This document shows positions 8,691 to 17,138 of a stretch of 64,000 nucleotides of DNA, piece after piece. The position numbers and the translations under genes are program-made. The DNA comes from Cytophagales bacterium CG12_big_fil_rev_8_21_14_0_65_40_12. Lineage in GTDB: Bacteria > Bacteroidota > Bacteroidia > Cytophagales > Cyclobacteriaceae. The DNA lies in assembly GCA_002786855.1 (NCBI GenBank), contig PCUU01000041.1:24402-88401 (forward strand). The letters run 5' to 3'. Below the pieces are notes generated by a model that saw nothing but the letters and a program-made list of their open reading frames with translations, had not been told where the DNA came from and ran no database searches. Position 1 is the stretch's first letter. Each line of letters begins with the position of its first letter.

Positions 8691-11144
8691 CTATTCGTAC
8701 CTTAAAGCATCAATTGGGTTTCTTCTGGCCACCTGAAGTGATTGAACCACAATCGTAGAAAAGGCAATCAACAAAATTAGCACTGCCGGCATTACGAAAA
8801 TATACCAATCCAAATCAATTTGATAAGCATAGGTTTGAAGCCAGTTTGTTGCACACCAATAAGTGATAGGTAAAGCAATAAAAATGGACAATACAATCAG
8901 CTTCATAAAGCTGGTCGAAAGCATTTTAATAATGCTAGAAACATTGGCGCCTAATACTTTCCGAATTCCAATCTCTTTGATGCGTTGCTGCACCTCATAA
9001 AGCACTAAACCAAATAAGCCTAAGATGGAAACGAAAACAGTGATTGAAGTAAAAAGACCGAACACCGTTCCAAACTGCTGATCAGCCTTGTATTGTTCGT
9101 TAAACTTTTCGTCTAGGAAATAATAATCAAAATCACTGCTCGGATATACCTCTCCATAAATGGCTTCAACTTTGTTTAAAATAGCTTTATAGGACTGATC
9201 GCTCTTCGCCATATTTACTTTTATAGAAGCGTAGTTGGCAGCAGTTGAATTGGCATCGAATATGAAAATGGTTGGGTCGACATTCGTTTTTAAAGAATGA
9301 TGATTGTAATCGTTGAAAATGCCCAAAATTTCAAATGATTCTTTAAACCCTCCTGCCACTTTTTTACCAATGGCTTCTTCGTTAGTCTGAAATCCCATAA
9401 GTTTCCTGGCTGTTTCGTTCAAGAGCATGGACCTACCAATTCCATCTGGGTTCTGTTTTGGCTTGTCCAAAGCCTCATCAAAAGCTCTTCCAGCCAAGAT
9501 TTTAAATCCAAAAGTCGGGATGAAATCAGCGTCAACGCTATAGAAATAATTGTTATTCCCTTTAAACTCCTCTTTACCCACTGCATAGAAGCCAGTCGTT
9601 GAATTCATGTCTGTGGTACCCTGTCCAAAAATTGTCTCTGAAAACGACATGGAGGCCACTTCTGGCAATCTCAATATTTCATTTTTAAAAGACATTCTTT
9701 TTAATTGCTGCTCGTCATCTGATAAGGCTACCAAGGGTGACCTTACTACAATTGTTTGATCAATGTCGATCCCTAATTCTTGATTTCGCATTTGTGTTAC
9801 CTGAGTGTAAATCACAGTGGTTCCGGCCAGTAAAATCATGGTGATAATAAATTGAAATACGACAAGTGATTTTCTAAAGAAAAGACCCTTTTTCGAATTC
9901 TTTAATTTGCCTGTAAGCACCGCCAAAGGCCTGTAGTTCGACAGCACCAAGGCAGGATAAATACCAGATGCCAAAGTACCTACGATTAAAAGCGCGGTCA
10001 CCAAAATCACAAGAGTTAGATCTGTTAATAGATTGATGGAAAGGTCGGTTTCAGTAAATTGATTGAAGAAAGGAAGCACGGCTTGAACTAAGGTGAGTGT
10101 CAGTATCAGCGAAAAGAGATTTAGCAAGAACGATTCAGTTAAAAACTGGATCAGCAGCGCTGTTTTGCTTGATCCTAGCACTTTCCTTACCCCTACTTCT
10201 TTACCACGTTCTAAGGCTTTGGCAGTAGCCAGATTGATGTAATTTACCCATGCGATAATAAGTACAAACATAGCCACGAGCAATAAGATATTCACCGAGG
10301 CTTGACTTCCATTAACATCTGCTTCGAAACTGCGATTAGACTTCAGGTGAATATCGGTTAAGGGTTGAATTACCAATTGCTCTTCTGAATCCTGAGCTAC
10401 TTTGCCGTGGTAATTTTCATTGAAGCGCTCAGCGAAAGCAGCATCTAAAACAGATCCTTTCGAAAGTAAATACATGAACTCATTGTTCCTGCCCCAATCG
10501 CCATACTTCCAATCGAAATATTTGACACCTGACTCATATGAAATCAGAATATCAAATTTCAAATGGGCATTCTCAGGCACATCTTTAATCACCCCACTTA
10601 CTTTCATTAGGGCCTCTCTGCTTCCCAGTACTACAGTGATCATTTCGCCTACAGGGTCTTCATCGCCAAAGTACTTCGTTGCTGCGCTTTCTGTAAGTAC
10701 AACTAAATCAGATTCAGTTAAGGCAGTGGCCGGATCACCGCTCGCCATTTGCCAATCAAACACTTTGAGCCAACCTGGATTAGCGAAATAGACGCTATTC
10801 TCATTATATGCCTTCTCACCATTTTTGAAAAGAACCCGACCGATATTTCTCGCCATTGCGAAGCTTTCGATTTCAGGAAATTCATTCACTGCCATGGGTC
10901 CAACAGCAGGATAACACTGTGCATCGGAGGCTTGAAAAGCATCGCCCGAATAAAGATCAACCGTCACCCTGTAAATATCCTTTGCTCGCGAATGAAAACT
11001 ATCATAGCTCATTTCGCAACGGGCATAAGTAAGAATAAGCATGCAGACAGTCATGCCTACGGTAAGGCCAAATACATTAATCAGAGCAAATGATTTTCGC
11101 TTTTTGATATTTCGAAAGGCAACTAATAGATGGTTCTTGATCAT
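8691..11144 (-). CDS. FtsX/MacB-family ABC transporter permease
   Basis: This 817-residue membrane protein has the Bacteroidetes double-FtsX layout. An N-terminal helix (about residues 20-42, FALINVFGLTVGMTVCMLIL) precedes a large periplasmic MacB-type domain. A first three-helix FtsX block contains GVRKVLGSSK, then come a second periplasmic domain and a final FtsX block containing GIRKVLGANVSSI. No ATPase gene is adjacent, so the nucleotide-binding partner must be elsewhere. Relatives export peptides, lipids or drugs, or transmit mechanical signals. It lacks the prefix domain found on the two permeases at 43.3-48.6 kb. Confidence 0.88.
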   Translation of the reverse strand: MIKNHLLVAFRNIKKRKSFALINVFGLTVGMTVCMLILTYARCEMSYDSFHSRAKDIYRVTVDLYSGDAFQASDAQCYPAVGPMAVNEFPEIESFAMARNIGRVLFKNGEKAYNENSVYFANPGWLKVFDWQMASGDPATALTESDLVVLTESAATKYFGDEDPVGEMITVVLGSREALMKVSGVIKDVPENAHLKFDILISYESGVKYFDWKYGDWGRNNEFMYLLSKGSVLDAAFAERFNENYHGKVAQDSEEQLVIQPLTDIHLKSNRSFEADVNGSQASVNILLLVAMFVLIIAWVNYINLATAKALERGKEVGVRKVLGSSKTALLIQFLTESFLLNLFSLILTLTLVQAVLPFFNQFTETDLSINLLTDLTLVILVTALLIVGTLASGIYPALVLSNYRPLAVLTGKLKNSKKGLFFRKSLVVFQFIITMILLAGTTVIYTQVTQMRNQELGIDIDQTIVVRSPLVALSDDEQQLKRMSFKNEILRLPEVASMSFSETIFGQGTTDMNSTTGFYAVGKEEFKGNNNYFYSVDADFIPTFGFKILAGRAFDEALDKPKQNPDGIGRSMLLNETARKLMGFQTNEEAIGKKVAGGFKESFEILGIFNDYNHHSLKTNVDPTIFIFDANSTAANYASIKVNMAKSDQSYKAILNKVEAIYGEVYPSSDFDYYFLDEKFNEQYKADQQFGTVFGLFTSITVFVSILGLFGLVLYEVQQRIKEIGIRKVLGANVSSIIKMLSTSFMKLIVLSIFIALPITYWCATNWLQTYAYQIDLDWYIFVMPAVLILLIAFSTIVVQSLQVARRNPIDALRYE

Positions 11145-11263
11145 GATCAGGGAATTTTTTCACAAGCACTTGTTCAATTGGAATGCCATAGAATTAAAAA
11201 ACTGATTATTAATTACTTAAGATAATGAAAACATTGGAAAGCGTCTTATGATGGTACGGTGTT

Positions 11264-11278
11264 GTTTCAAATTGAAAC
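11264..11278. promoter_or_regulatory. Perfect 15-base palindrome, possible operator
   Basis: GTTTCAAATTGAAAC is a perfect 7-1-7 inverted repeat. It lies between the esterase stop and the permease start, about 120 bases upstream of the permease. No regulator is encoded nearby and there is no T-run, so operator is only a guess. Confidence 0.3.
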
Positions 11279-11279
11279 A

Positions 11280-12161
11280 CTACTCCAACTCCGATTTAAC
11301 TGCATTTCCAAAAGCCCAGTCTAAAAAATCAGGAAAAACAGCCGACCAAGTCTCAAAATTGTGCTCACCGTCCTTCACTTCGACATAAGTAATACATTGT
11401 TCGGTATAGCCTTTTACTTGAAGTGTTTTAATGAGATCGAGCGTATCGTCAATCGCATCGATTACGCCATTATGATTTCGGTCTGAAGTCTCATCTTTCG
11501 TTCCAGCTTGAAGCCAAAACTTCATCCCCGCATTGTACTTCCCTTGATTTACTACTTGGTGAATAATGCGATCTGCATCTGGGTATTGTTCATTTACAGG
11601 TGTACTCCTCCACCAAAACGAACCTGAAAAAACGCCCACTTTTAGAAAGGCCTGAGGGTTTCTCCATGTGATATCAATAGCACTCAATCCTCCCAACGAG
11701 AAACCTGCATATACTGAAAGTTCTGGTTCAATAAAGCAATTGTAATGCTCTCTTAAATAAGGCAATAACTTATAAATAATAAAGTCAGAATAGGTCTTGG
11801 CCTTCCATCCCCGATTTTTATAATCCGAAAAGCCAGCCGTACCGTATTCGTTCATCCGATCGCCTGCGTAAACACCCACAACGATTGGTAAAGTCTTTTT
11901 CTCCAAAATTCGTGCAGTAAGAATATCTACCAACTTCAATTGTTCCCAGTCTTGCCCATCATTGAGCAATAAGCTTGGCGTATTGGATTTTTCAGAAGGG
12001 TTGTAGTGCAGTGGCAAAAAAACGTCCACCCTCACCTTATGCTTTAGTCGCTTGGAGCGTACCAGCAGCTGATGCACCTGCAAATACTCATTGAGCACCA
12101 GCACCTTTTTCTTCTTTACAAAAGGCTTAATGATTATATCCGAAAACTCGCGAAACGACAT
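11280..12161 (-). CDS. Alpha/beta-hydrolase esterase (Fes/esterase-D type) with an EF-hand-like loop
   Basis: The 293-residue protein lacks a signal peptide and looks cytoplasmic. It shows the esterase nucleophile elbow GFSLGG (Ser) and a C-terminal catalytic His in DGEHNFETW. The middle resembles enterochelin esterase/esterase-D proteins (LLLNDGQDWEQL). An insertion has the sequence DRNHNGVIDAID, which fits the calcium-binding EF-hand/dockerin loop DxNxNGxIDxxD and is not part of the usual esterase fold. It is distantly similar in layout to the esterase at 22552-23319. Its closeness to the amidoligase operon may be meaningful, but an unrelated gene lies between. Confidence 0.85.
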   Translation of the reverse strand: MSFREFSDIIIKPFVKKKKVLVLNEYLQVHQLLVRSKRLKHKVRVDVFLPLHYNPSEKSNTPSLLLNDGQDWEQLKLVDILTARILEKKTLPIVVGVYAGDRMNEYGTAGFSDYKNRGWKAKTYSDFIIYKLLPYLREHYNCFIEPELSVYAGFSLGGLSAIDITWRNPQAFLKVGVFSGSFWWRSTPVNEQYPDADRIIHQVVNQGKYNAGMKFWLQAGTKDETSDRNHNGVIDAIDDTLDLIKTLQVKGYTEQCITYVEVKDGEHNFETWSAVFPDFLDWAFGNAVKSELE

Positions 12162-12434
12162 TGGGGCAAAAGTAGATTTTTCCTTTGGGTCAAAAAAGCG
12201 GATTGATAAAGATATAAAGCAGTTTAAGCAGCACTTATATCGAGAATGGGCGCCCTTTCATTTCATGAATATGAAAATATTATTGGCAGATGGTTGTATT
12301 TGCCATAAAGTAGATAATTTTAGTAGGAAATTAGCTAGACTGATTCCGCATCCTCAATCAAAAAGATGCAACAATTGGTATCAATTTTCAGTAATGAAAA
12401 AGAATTTTCCTTTGGCCTTAAAAAGAAAACATAG

Positions 12435-13106
12435 ATGAAATACTCACTTACCATCATTGCCCTTCTCCTCATCATCGCTTCTGCTTACGCCCAAAAAGAA
12501 ATCAAATTTTTTACGAATGAGCAGCCTATTGATGTCAATAGGTACAAGGACATAGAAGGCAGTCCATTCCTCTTCAAAACATGGAAGAAGGCCACTTTGT
12601 ATGATGTTTATGGGGCAACTTATAATGACGTGTTCTTTAACTACAACGGACTGACCCAAGATATCGAGCTTTTCAAAAACGATAAAGAGTTTATAATACT
12701 TAACTCTTTGTTCTACGAGCGAATAGTGGCTGAGGACGAAGACGCCCCCAATGGTCAATTGGTAATGAAAAAAGGCCTTGATCCGGAATTGGGTGAAAGC
12801 TTTGTTCAAGTAATTCATGAAGGAGAAAAACTTACTGTGATTAAGCAGTTCAATGTGCGCAAAAGCAAAGTAACCATTAACGATGTGGGCAAAATTCGGA
12901 ACTTCGAGAACTTCACGAGATCTACTAATTATAACGTAATCAGTAAGCTGGCTATGGTTGATATGAGCACAAAGAAGAAGCAATTGTTGAGACTCTTAGG
13001 AAGCGAAAATGAACTTGACCAATACATTAAAACTGAGAGACTAGACTTAGATAAGGATATTGACTTGGGCAAGCTCTTCGCTTTTTACGAAACCCTCGAA
13101 AACTAA
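12435..13106 (+). CDS. Secreted protein of unknown function
   Basis: The 223-residue product starts with a Sec signal peptide (MKYSLTIIALLLIIASAYAQ). The mature part is rich in aromatic and acidic residues, has no cysteines and shows no domain I recognise. The layout (a transcription-independent looking start next to a signal peptide, normal codon use) supports a real gene. It is divergent from the esterase at 11280-12161. A palindrome 40 bases past its stop could be its terminator or an operator for the next operon. Confidence 0.7.
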   Translation: MKYSLTIIALLLIIASAYAQKEIKFFTNEQPIDVNRYKDIEGSPFLFKTWKKATLYDVYGATYNDVFFNYNGLTQDIELFKNDKEFIILNSLFYERIVAEDEDAPNGQLVMKKGLDPELGESFVQVIHEGEKLTVIKQFNVRKSKVTINDVGKIRNFENFTRSTNYNVISKLAMVDMSTKKKQLLRLLGSENELDQYIKTERLDLDKDIDLGKLFAFYETLEN

Positions 13107-13145
13107 AGTTAAAATCGACTAAGCACAGGAAAAAAATTTAGTGCA

Positions 13146-13160
13146 TTTAAACGGTTTAAA
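13146..13160. promoter_or_regulatory. Perfect 15-base palindrome upstream of the amidoligase operon
   Basis: TTTAAACGGTTTAAA is a 7-1-7 inverted repeat about 80 bases upstream of the candidate -7 box of the operon. It could be an operator. It could equally be a weak terminator of the preceding gene, though no T-run follows. Confidence 0.3.
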
Positions 13161-13237
13161 GCTAATTTCGAACGTTTGCATAACATTATAATTCCCTCAC
13201 ATTCAGAACATTATTTCTTATCGATTATTTTAATGCA

Positions 13238-13245
13238 TATTTTTG
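13238..13245 (+). promoter_or_regulatory. Candidate -7 box for the amidoligase operon
   Basis: TATTTTTG fits the Bacteroidetes -7 consensus TAnnTTTG and is followed by CGC, as is the purL box. The ATG of the first operon gene lies 86 bases downstream. A -33 element is not clear. Confidence 0.4.
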
Positions 13246-13330
13246 CGCATTCAACAAGAGATAGCTCCACGGATCCTCATCAATCGCTGGAGTTACCCTA
13301 AAGTTGAACTCCAATTTCACAACCAAACGC

Positions 13331-14035
13331 ATGAAAGAAGAATATTTCAAGTGGTACTCTCCTACTTTGAGCAAGGACATCGAGATGCTGGTATATGGCC
13401 ATGCTGGGTATCCTGTAATTATTTTTCCTACTACAATGGGAAGATACTATGAAAGCAAGGACTTCAAACTTATAGATTCTGCTGCTTGGTTCCTTGATCA
13501 AGGCTTAATTCAATTGTATTGCGTTGACAGTATCGATTCGCTGAGCTGGTACAATAAAGGAATTCATCCAGCCGACCGTGTTAAAAATCATATCTGGTTT
13601 GATCAGTTCATTATGAACGAAATCGTTGACCCGATCAGAAGACAAAAAAGCATTCCTAAAGTGGCTGTAGCTGGTGCAAGCTTCGGAGGCTTCCATGCCG
13701 CTAACTTTGCTTTTAGGCATCCAGAAAGCGTGAGTCATTTATTCAGTATGAGCGGGGCCTTCAGCACAAAATCCTTCTTGGAAGGATATTATGATGATAA
13801 TGTCTACTTCACCAACCCAATGGACTATTTACCAGGGAACAACCATCCTGATTTATGGCAAATGAAAATCGTTTTAGGCGTTGGAGAATGGGACATTTGT
13901 TTGGATGCTAACCATCAATTATCTAATATTCTAAAGAGTAAAAACATTGATCATTGGTTCGACCTTAGAAAATGGGCTGAGCATGATTGGCCACTTTGGA
14001 GAGATATGTTTCCTCACTATTTATCATTGATTTAA
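13331..14035 (+). CDS. Esterase of the alpha/beta-hydrolase fold, first gene of the amidoligase operon
   Basis: The protein has 234 residues from the ATG at 13331; an upstream TTG at 13304 would add nine unlikely residues. There is no signal peptide. The nucleophile elbow is GASFGG (Ser near residue 114), and the C-terminal AEHDWPLWRDM carries the probable catalytic His. The family matches the COG4947 esterases often found beside ATP-grasp amidoligases. It is followed at 58 bases by an ATP-grasp gene. A likely role is hydrolysis or transfer of an ester or amide intermediate of the pathway. Substrate is unknown. Confidence 0.87.
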   Translation: MKEEYFKWYSPTLSKDIEMLVYGHAGYPVIIFPTTMGRYYESKDFKLIDSAAWFLDQGLIQLYCVDSIDSLSWYNKGIHPADRVKNHIWFDQFIMNEIVDPIRRQKSIPKVAVAGASFGGFHAANFAFRHPESVSHLFSMSGAFSTKSFLEGYYDDNVYFTNPMDYLPGNNHPDLWQMKIVLGVGEWDICLDANHQLSNILKSKNIDHWFDLRKWAEHDWPLWRDMFPHYLSLI

Positions 14036-14093
14036 ATCAAGTAACATAATCACATGGATGTCAATCACATGTGAAAAAACCAACAACCTACAC

Positions 14094-15107
14094 ATGAAAA
14101 AAATCGGCATTCTTTTCGGACAAGAAAACACCTTCCCTCATGCATTCATTGAGCGAATCAACGAGAAAAAAATCAAAGGCATCGAAGCCGAGATCGTAAC
14201 AGTCGATATGGTGCAGCAGGCTGCCCCTACTGACTATGCGGTGATTATCGATCGTATTTCACAAGATGTTCCTTTCTACAGAGCTTACTTAAAAAATGCG
14301 GCTATTGGCGGTACTGCTGTAATCAACAACCCATTTTGGTGGAGTGCCGATGAAAAATTCTTCAACAACGCTTTGGCAGAACAAATTGGTGTTCCCGTTC
14401 CGAAAACGGTGATCCTTCCTTCACACAAAAGACCTGATGATACTTCAGAAACTTCTTTCAGAAATATGGCTTATCCATTAAGCTGGGGTAAAATTTTCGA
14501 TTATATCGGTTTTCCTGCTTATATGAAACCACACGCTGGTGGTGGCTGGAAAAGCGTTTACCAAGTCTCTGATGCCAATGACCTTTTCGCAAAACATGCT
14601 GAAACTGATCAATTGGTGATGATGCTTCAAGAAGAAATCAAATTCACTGAGTATTTCAGATGTTATGCGCTTGGCGGTACGAACATACACATCATGCAAT
14701 ACGAACCAAGAAATCCTCATCATTTAAGGTATGTAAGAGATGCCGCACCTGTGGCTGCAAGCCTTTTGAAAACGATCAAGGACTATTGCATTAAACTAAA
14801 TCAAGCTTTAGGTTACGACTTTAACACAGTTGAATTTGCGGTGAGAGATGGTATTCCTTACGCCATTGATTTCTGTAACCCAGCACCAGATGCTGATATC
14901 AATTCAGTGGGTCAAGATAACTTTGATTGGATCGTTGAAAATGCAGCTAATTTGGCGATTAGCAGAGCTAAAGCTCAAAAACCTGGACAAATGAACCTGA
15001 CTTGGGGAACCTTCATCAGCAACCAGTTTGCGGCAAAAGCTCCAGTGGCCAAAGCTGCGACAACCACAAAAACCGCAGCTGCGAAAAAAGCCCCAAAAAA
15101 GGCTTAA
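14094..15107 (+). CDS. ATP-grasp ligase with a Lys/Ala-rich tail
   Basis: The protein has 337 residues from the ATG at 14094, which opens KKIGILFGQE, a normal pre-ATP-grasp start; the frame also holds an ATG at 14058. The ATP-grasp fold is seen in FPAYMKPHAGGGWKS (nucleotide-binding lysine and glycine-rich loop), MLQEEI, and AIDFCNPAPDADIN (Mg2+-binding carboxylates and Asn). Such enzymes form an acyl-phosphate and join it to an amine. The last 25 residues, after SNQFA, are almost only Ala, Lys, Thr and Pro, like a histone H1 tail and outside the fold. Such a tail may bind nucleic acid or a polyanion, or be a disordered linker. Confidence 0.87.
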   Translation: MKKIGILFGQENTFPHAFIERINEKKIKGIEAEIVTVDMVQQAAPTDYAVIIDRISQDVPFYRAYLKNAAIGGTAVINNPFWWSADEKFFNNALAEQIGVPVPKTVILPSHKRPDDTSETSFRNMAYPLSWGKIFDYIGFPAYMKPHAGGGWKSVYQVSDANDLFAKHAETDQLVMMLQEEIKFTEYFRCYALGGTNIHIMQYEPRNPHHLRYVRDAAPVAASLLKTIKDYCIKLNQALGYDFNTVEFAVRDGIPYAIDFCNPAPDADINSVGQDNFDWIVENAANLAISRAKAQKPGQMNLTWGTFISNQFAAKAPVAKAATTTKTAAAKKAPKKA

Positions 15108-15133
15108 TTATCTCGCAAAAGTAATTGTAAGCC

Positions 15134-15160
15134 GAAGAACCTATTTATATTAGGTTCTTC
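15134..15160 (+). terminator. Intra-operon hairpin between ATP-grasp and GCS2 genes
   Basis: GAAGAACCTA (15134-15143) pairs perfectly with TAGGTTCTTC (15151-15160) around a 7-base A/T loop. It lies in the 80-base gap inside the operon and has no T-run. It may act as an mRNA stability or attenuation element rather than a full terminator. Confidence 0.5.
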
Positions 15161-15187
15161 TAACATCACAAATCAACCTAACCATTT

Positions 15188-16282
15188 ATGCAATTTACTT
15201 TAGGCATTGAAGAGGAATACCAAGTCATCGACCCAACCAGTCGAGGATTGATTTCACATGACCAAAAAATCATTCGCGAGGCTGAAAAAGTGATGGCCAA
15301 CCAAGCCACACCAGAAATGCATGAAGCAATGGTGGAAGTGGGTACTAAAATCTGCCGTGATATCAATGATGCGCGTGAACAGGTTACCTATTTGCGAAAA
15401 AGCATTTCTGACATTTCAACAAGTTTAGGTTATCGCATTGGCGCAGCAGGTTGTCATCCTTTTTCTCATTGGGCAGATCAACCCATCACTCCTAAAGAGC
15501 GATATCGTATTCTAATTGATGAATTACAGGATATAGCCAGATCAAACCTGATTTTTGGCTTGCACGTGCATGTAGGCATTGAAGATAAGTCTATGGCTCT
15601 GCACATTGCAAACTCCATTCGCTACTTCTTGCCTCACGTTTATGCTCTTTCCACCAACTCCCCTTTTTGGGAAGGAAGGAATACTGGCTTTAAATCTTTC
15701 AGACCCAAAGTATTCGATAAATTCCCTCGGACTGGCATTCCGGATTACTTCGAAAGCATTTCAGAATACAACGACTATATCAATCTATTGATCAAAACAG
15801 GTTGTATTGACGAGGCCACAAAAATCTGGTGGGACGTTCGTTTGCATCCTGTCTATTCCACAATTGAGGTTCGGATTTGTGATATTCCGTTGACAGTTGA
15901 TGAAACTATCGCTATAGCTGCATTGATTCAAGCCATTGTTGCTAAGTTAGTTAAGCTAAGACAAAGCAACATGAACTTCATCAGCTATAAGCGATCGCTC
16001 ATTGCCGAAAACAAATGGAGAGCAGGTCGTCATGGCATTGATGGGAAGCTGATTGATTTTGGTCAAGAAAAGCAAGTACCGGTGAAGGAACTCATTCCTG
16101 AATTGATTGATTTCGTTGATGATGTTTTAGACGAATTAGGATCAAGACATGAGATGGAAGGCATTTTCAAAATTCTTGAGAATGGTACAGGAGCGGATCG
16201 TCAGTTGAAAGTTTTTAAAGATACGGGCAGTATTACTGACGTTGTAGATTTTATAATTAAAGAAACAGTACACGGCTTATAG
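15188..16282 (+). CDS. Carboxylate-amine ligase, GCS2 family (YbdK-like glutamate-cysteine ligase type)
   Basis: The 364-residue protein matches the GCS2/YbdK family, which has the glutamine-synthetase-like fold and joins a carboxylate (often glutamate) to an amine using ATP. Typical features are GIEEEYQVID at residues 6-15 (metal-binding glutamates), the LHVHVGIED motif, STNSPFWEGRNTGF, and VRICDIP. Length is normal for the family. In model bacteria YbdK makes gamma-glutamyl-cysteine weakly; its natural role is unclear. Its place between ATP-grasp and amidotransferase genes suggests a step in making a peptide- or amide-like compound rather than glutathione. Confidence 0.93.
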   Translation: MQFTLGIEEEYQVIDPTSRGLISHDQKIIREAEKVMANQATPEMHEAMVEVGTKICRDINDAREQVTYLRKSISDISTSLGYRIGAAGCHPFSHWADQPITPKERYRILIDELQDIARSNLIFGLHVHVGIEDKSMALHIANSIRYFLPHVYALSTNSPFWEGRNTGFKSFRPKVFDKFPRTGIPDYFESISEYNDYINLLIKTGCIDEATKIWWDVRLHPVYSTIEVRICDIPLTVDETIAIAALIQAIVAKLVKLRQSNMNFISYKRSLIAENKWRAGRHGIDGKLIDFGQEKQVPVKELIPELIDFVDDVLDELGSRHEMEGIFKILENGTGADRQLKVFKDTGSITDVVDFIIKETVHGL

Positions 16283-16312
16283 TCGGTATTTTGGTTGGGA
16301 AGAGGGAAAGCG

Positions 16313-17137
16313 ATGAAGCAGAATAAACTAAGGTTAGCGATTCTAGACATGAACAATGGCACTCCAAATCAGGGGATGCGCTGTTTAAGAGAAATTGCTG
16401 ATAGATATAAAGATCAATTAGATTGGGACGAATTTGACGTAAGGCAAAAAAATGAATTGCCTGACTTGAGTTACGACCTCTATATTTCGAGCGGTGGCCC
16501 TGGAAGTCCACTTGATGGCGATACATGGAAAAAGAATTTTTTTAATCTTATTGATGCTGCTTGGATCCACAATCAGCAAGAAGACAGCTCAAAAAAGCAC
16601 TTTTTCTTCATTTGCCATTCCTTTCAGTTGGCATGCGAACACTTCAATTTAGGTACGATTACCAAGCGTAAAAGCACTTCATTCGGAGTCTATCCTATTC
16701 ATAAAAATAAAGCAGGTAGAAAAGAGCCTTTGTTTGATGGCTTGAGTGACCCCTACTATGCAGTTGACTCTAGAGATTGGCAATTAATTCAGCCTAAGCT
16801 CAAGGTTTTTGCAGAACACGGTGCCAAGGTATTGAGCTTAGAAAAGATCAGAACGCATGTGGAGTATGAACGCGCAATTATGGCTGTACGCTTTTCACCT
16901 GAATTTATTGGCACTCAATTTCATCCAGAAGCTGATGCACAAGGCATGAAAACGCATTTCGAAAAAACCGAGAACAGAGAAAAGGTAATCAAGAACTTCG
17001 GAATTGAACGCTATGATGACATGATGTTGATGCTTGAAGATCCCAATAAAATTGAATTGACCCATAGCATTATCTTACCAAACTTCATAGAGTCTTCGAT
17101 CCAAAAGCTTCAAGAACAAGAATTAGCCGTTTTGTAA
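16313..17137 (+). CDS. Class I glutamine amidotransferase-like protein
   Basis: The protein has 274 residues from the ATG at 16313; a TTG at 16295 is less likely. It has the GATase1 triad: the nucleophile Cys in FFFICHSFQLACEHF, where the usual G-x-C-x-G elbow is replaced by I-C-H-S, and His/Glu in GTQFHPEAD. It lacks the long synthase domain of GMP or CTP synthase, so it probably supplies ammonia to a partner ligase or cleaves a gamma-glutamyl bond, like PuuD-type hydrolases. It ends one base before the next ATG, so translation is probably coupled to the second ATP-grasp gene. Confidence 0.87.
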   Translation: MKQNKLRLAILDMNNGTPNQGMRCLREIADRYKDQLDWDEFDVRQKNELPDLSYDLYISSGGPGSPLDGDTWKKNFFNLIDAAWIHNQQEDSSKKHFFFICHSFQLACEHFNLGTITKRKSTSFGVYPIHKNKAGRKEPLFDGLSDPYYAVDSRDWQLIQPKLKVFAEHGAKVLSLEKIRTHVEYERAIMAVRFSPEFIGTQFHPEADAQGMKTHFEKTENREKVIKNFGIERYDDMMLMLEDPNKIELTHSIILPNFIESSIQKLQEQELAVL

Positions 17138-17138
17138 T

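Noticed and set aside
12091..12438. 115-codon rightward reading frame before the unknown secreted protein
   Set aside because: It overlaps the esterase start on the other strand, has no signal or domain and is full of Lys/Ile/Phe runs typical of chance frames in A/T-rich DNA.
12444..12983. 179-codon reading frame antisense to the secreted protein gene
   Set aside because: The opposite strand has a clear signal peptide and plausible protein. This frame is a shadow of its codon bias.
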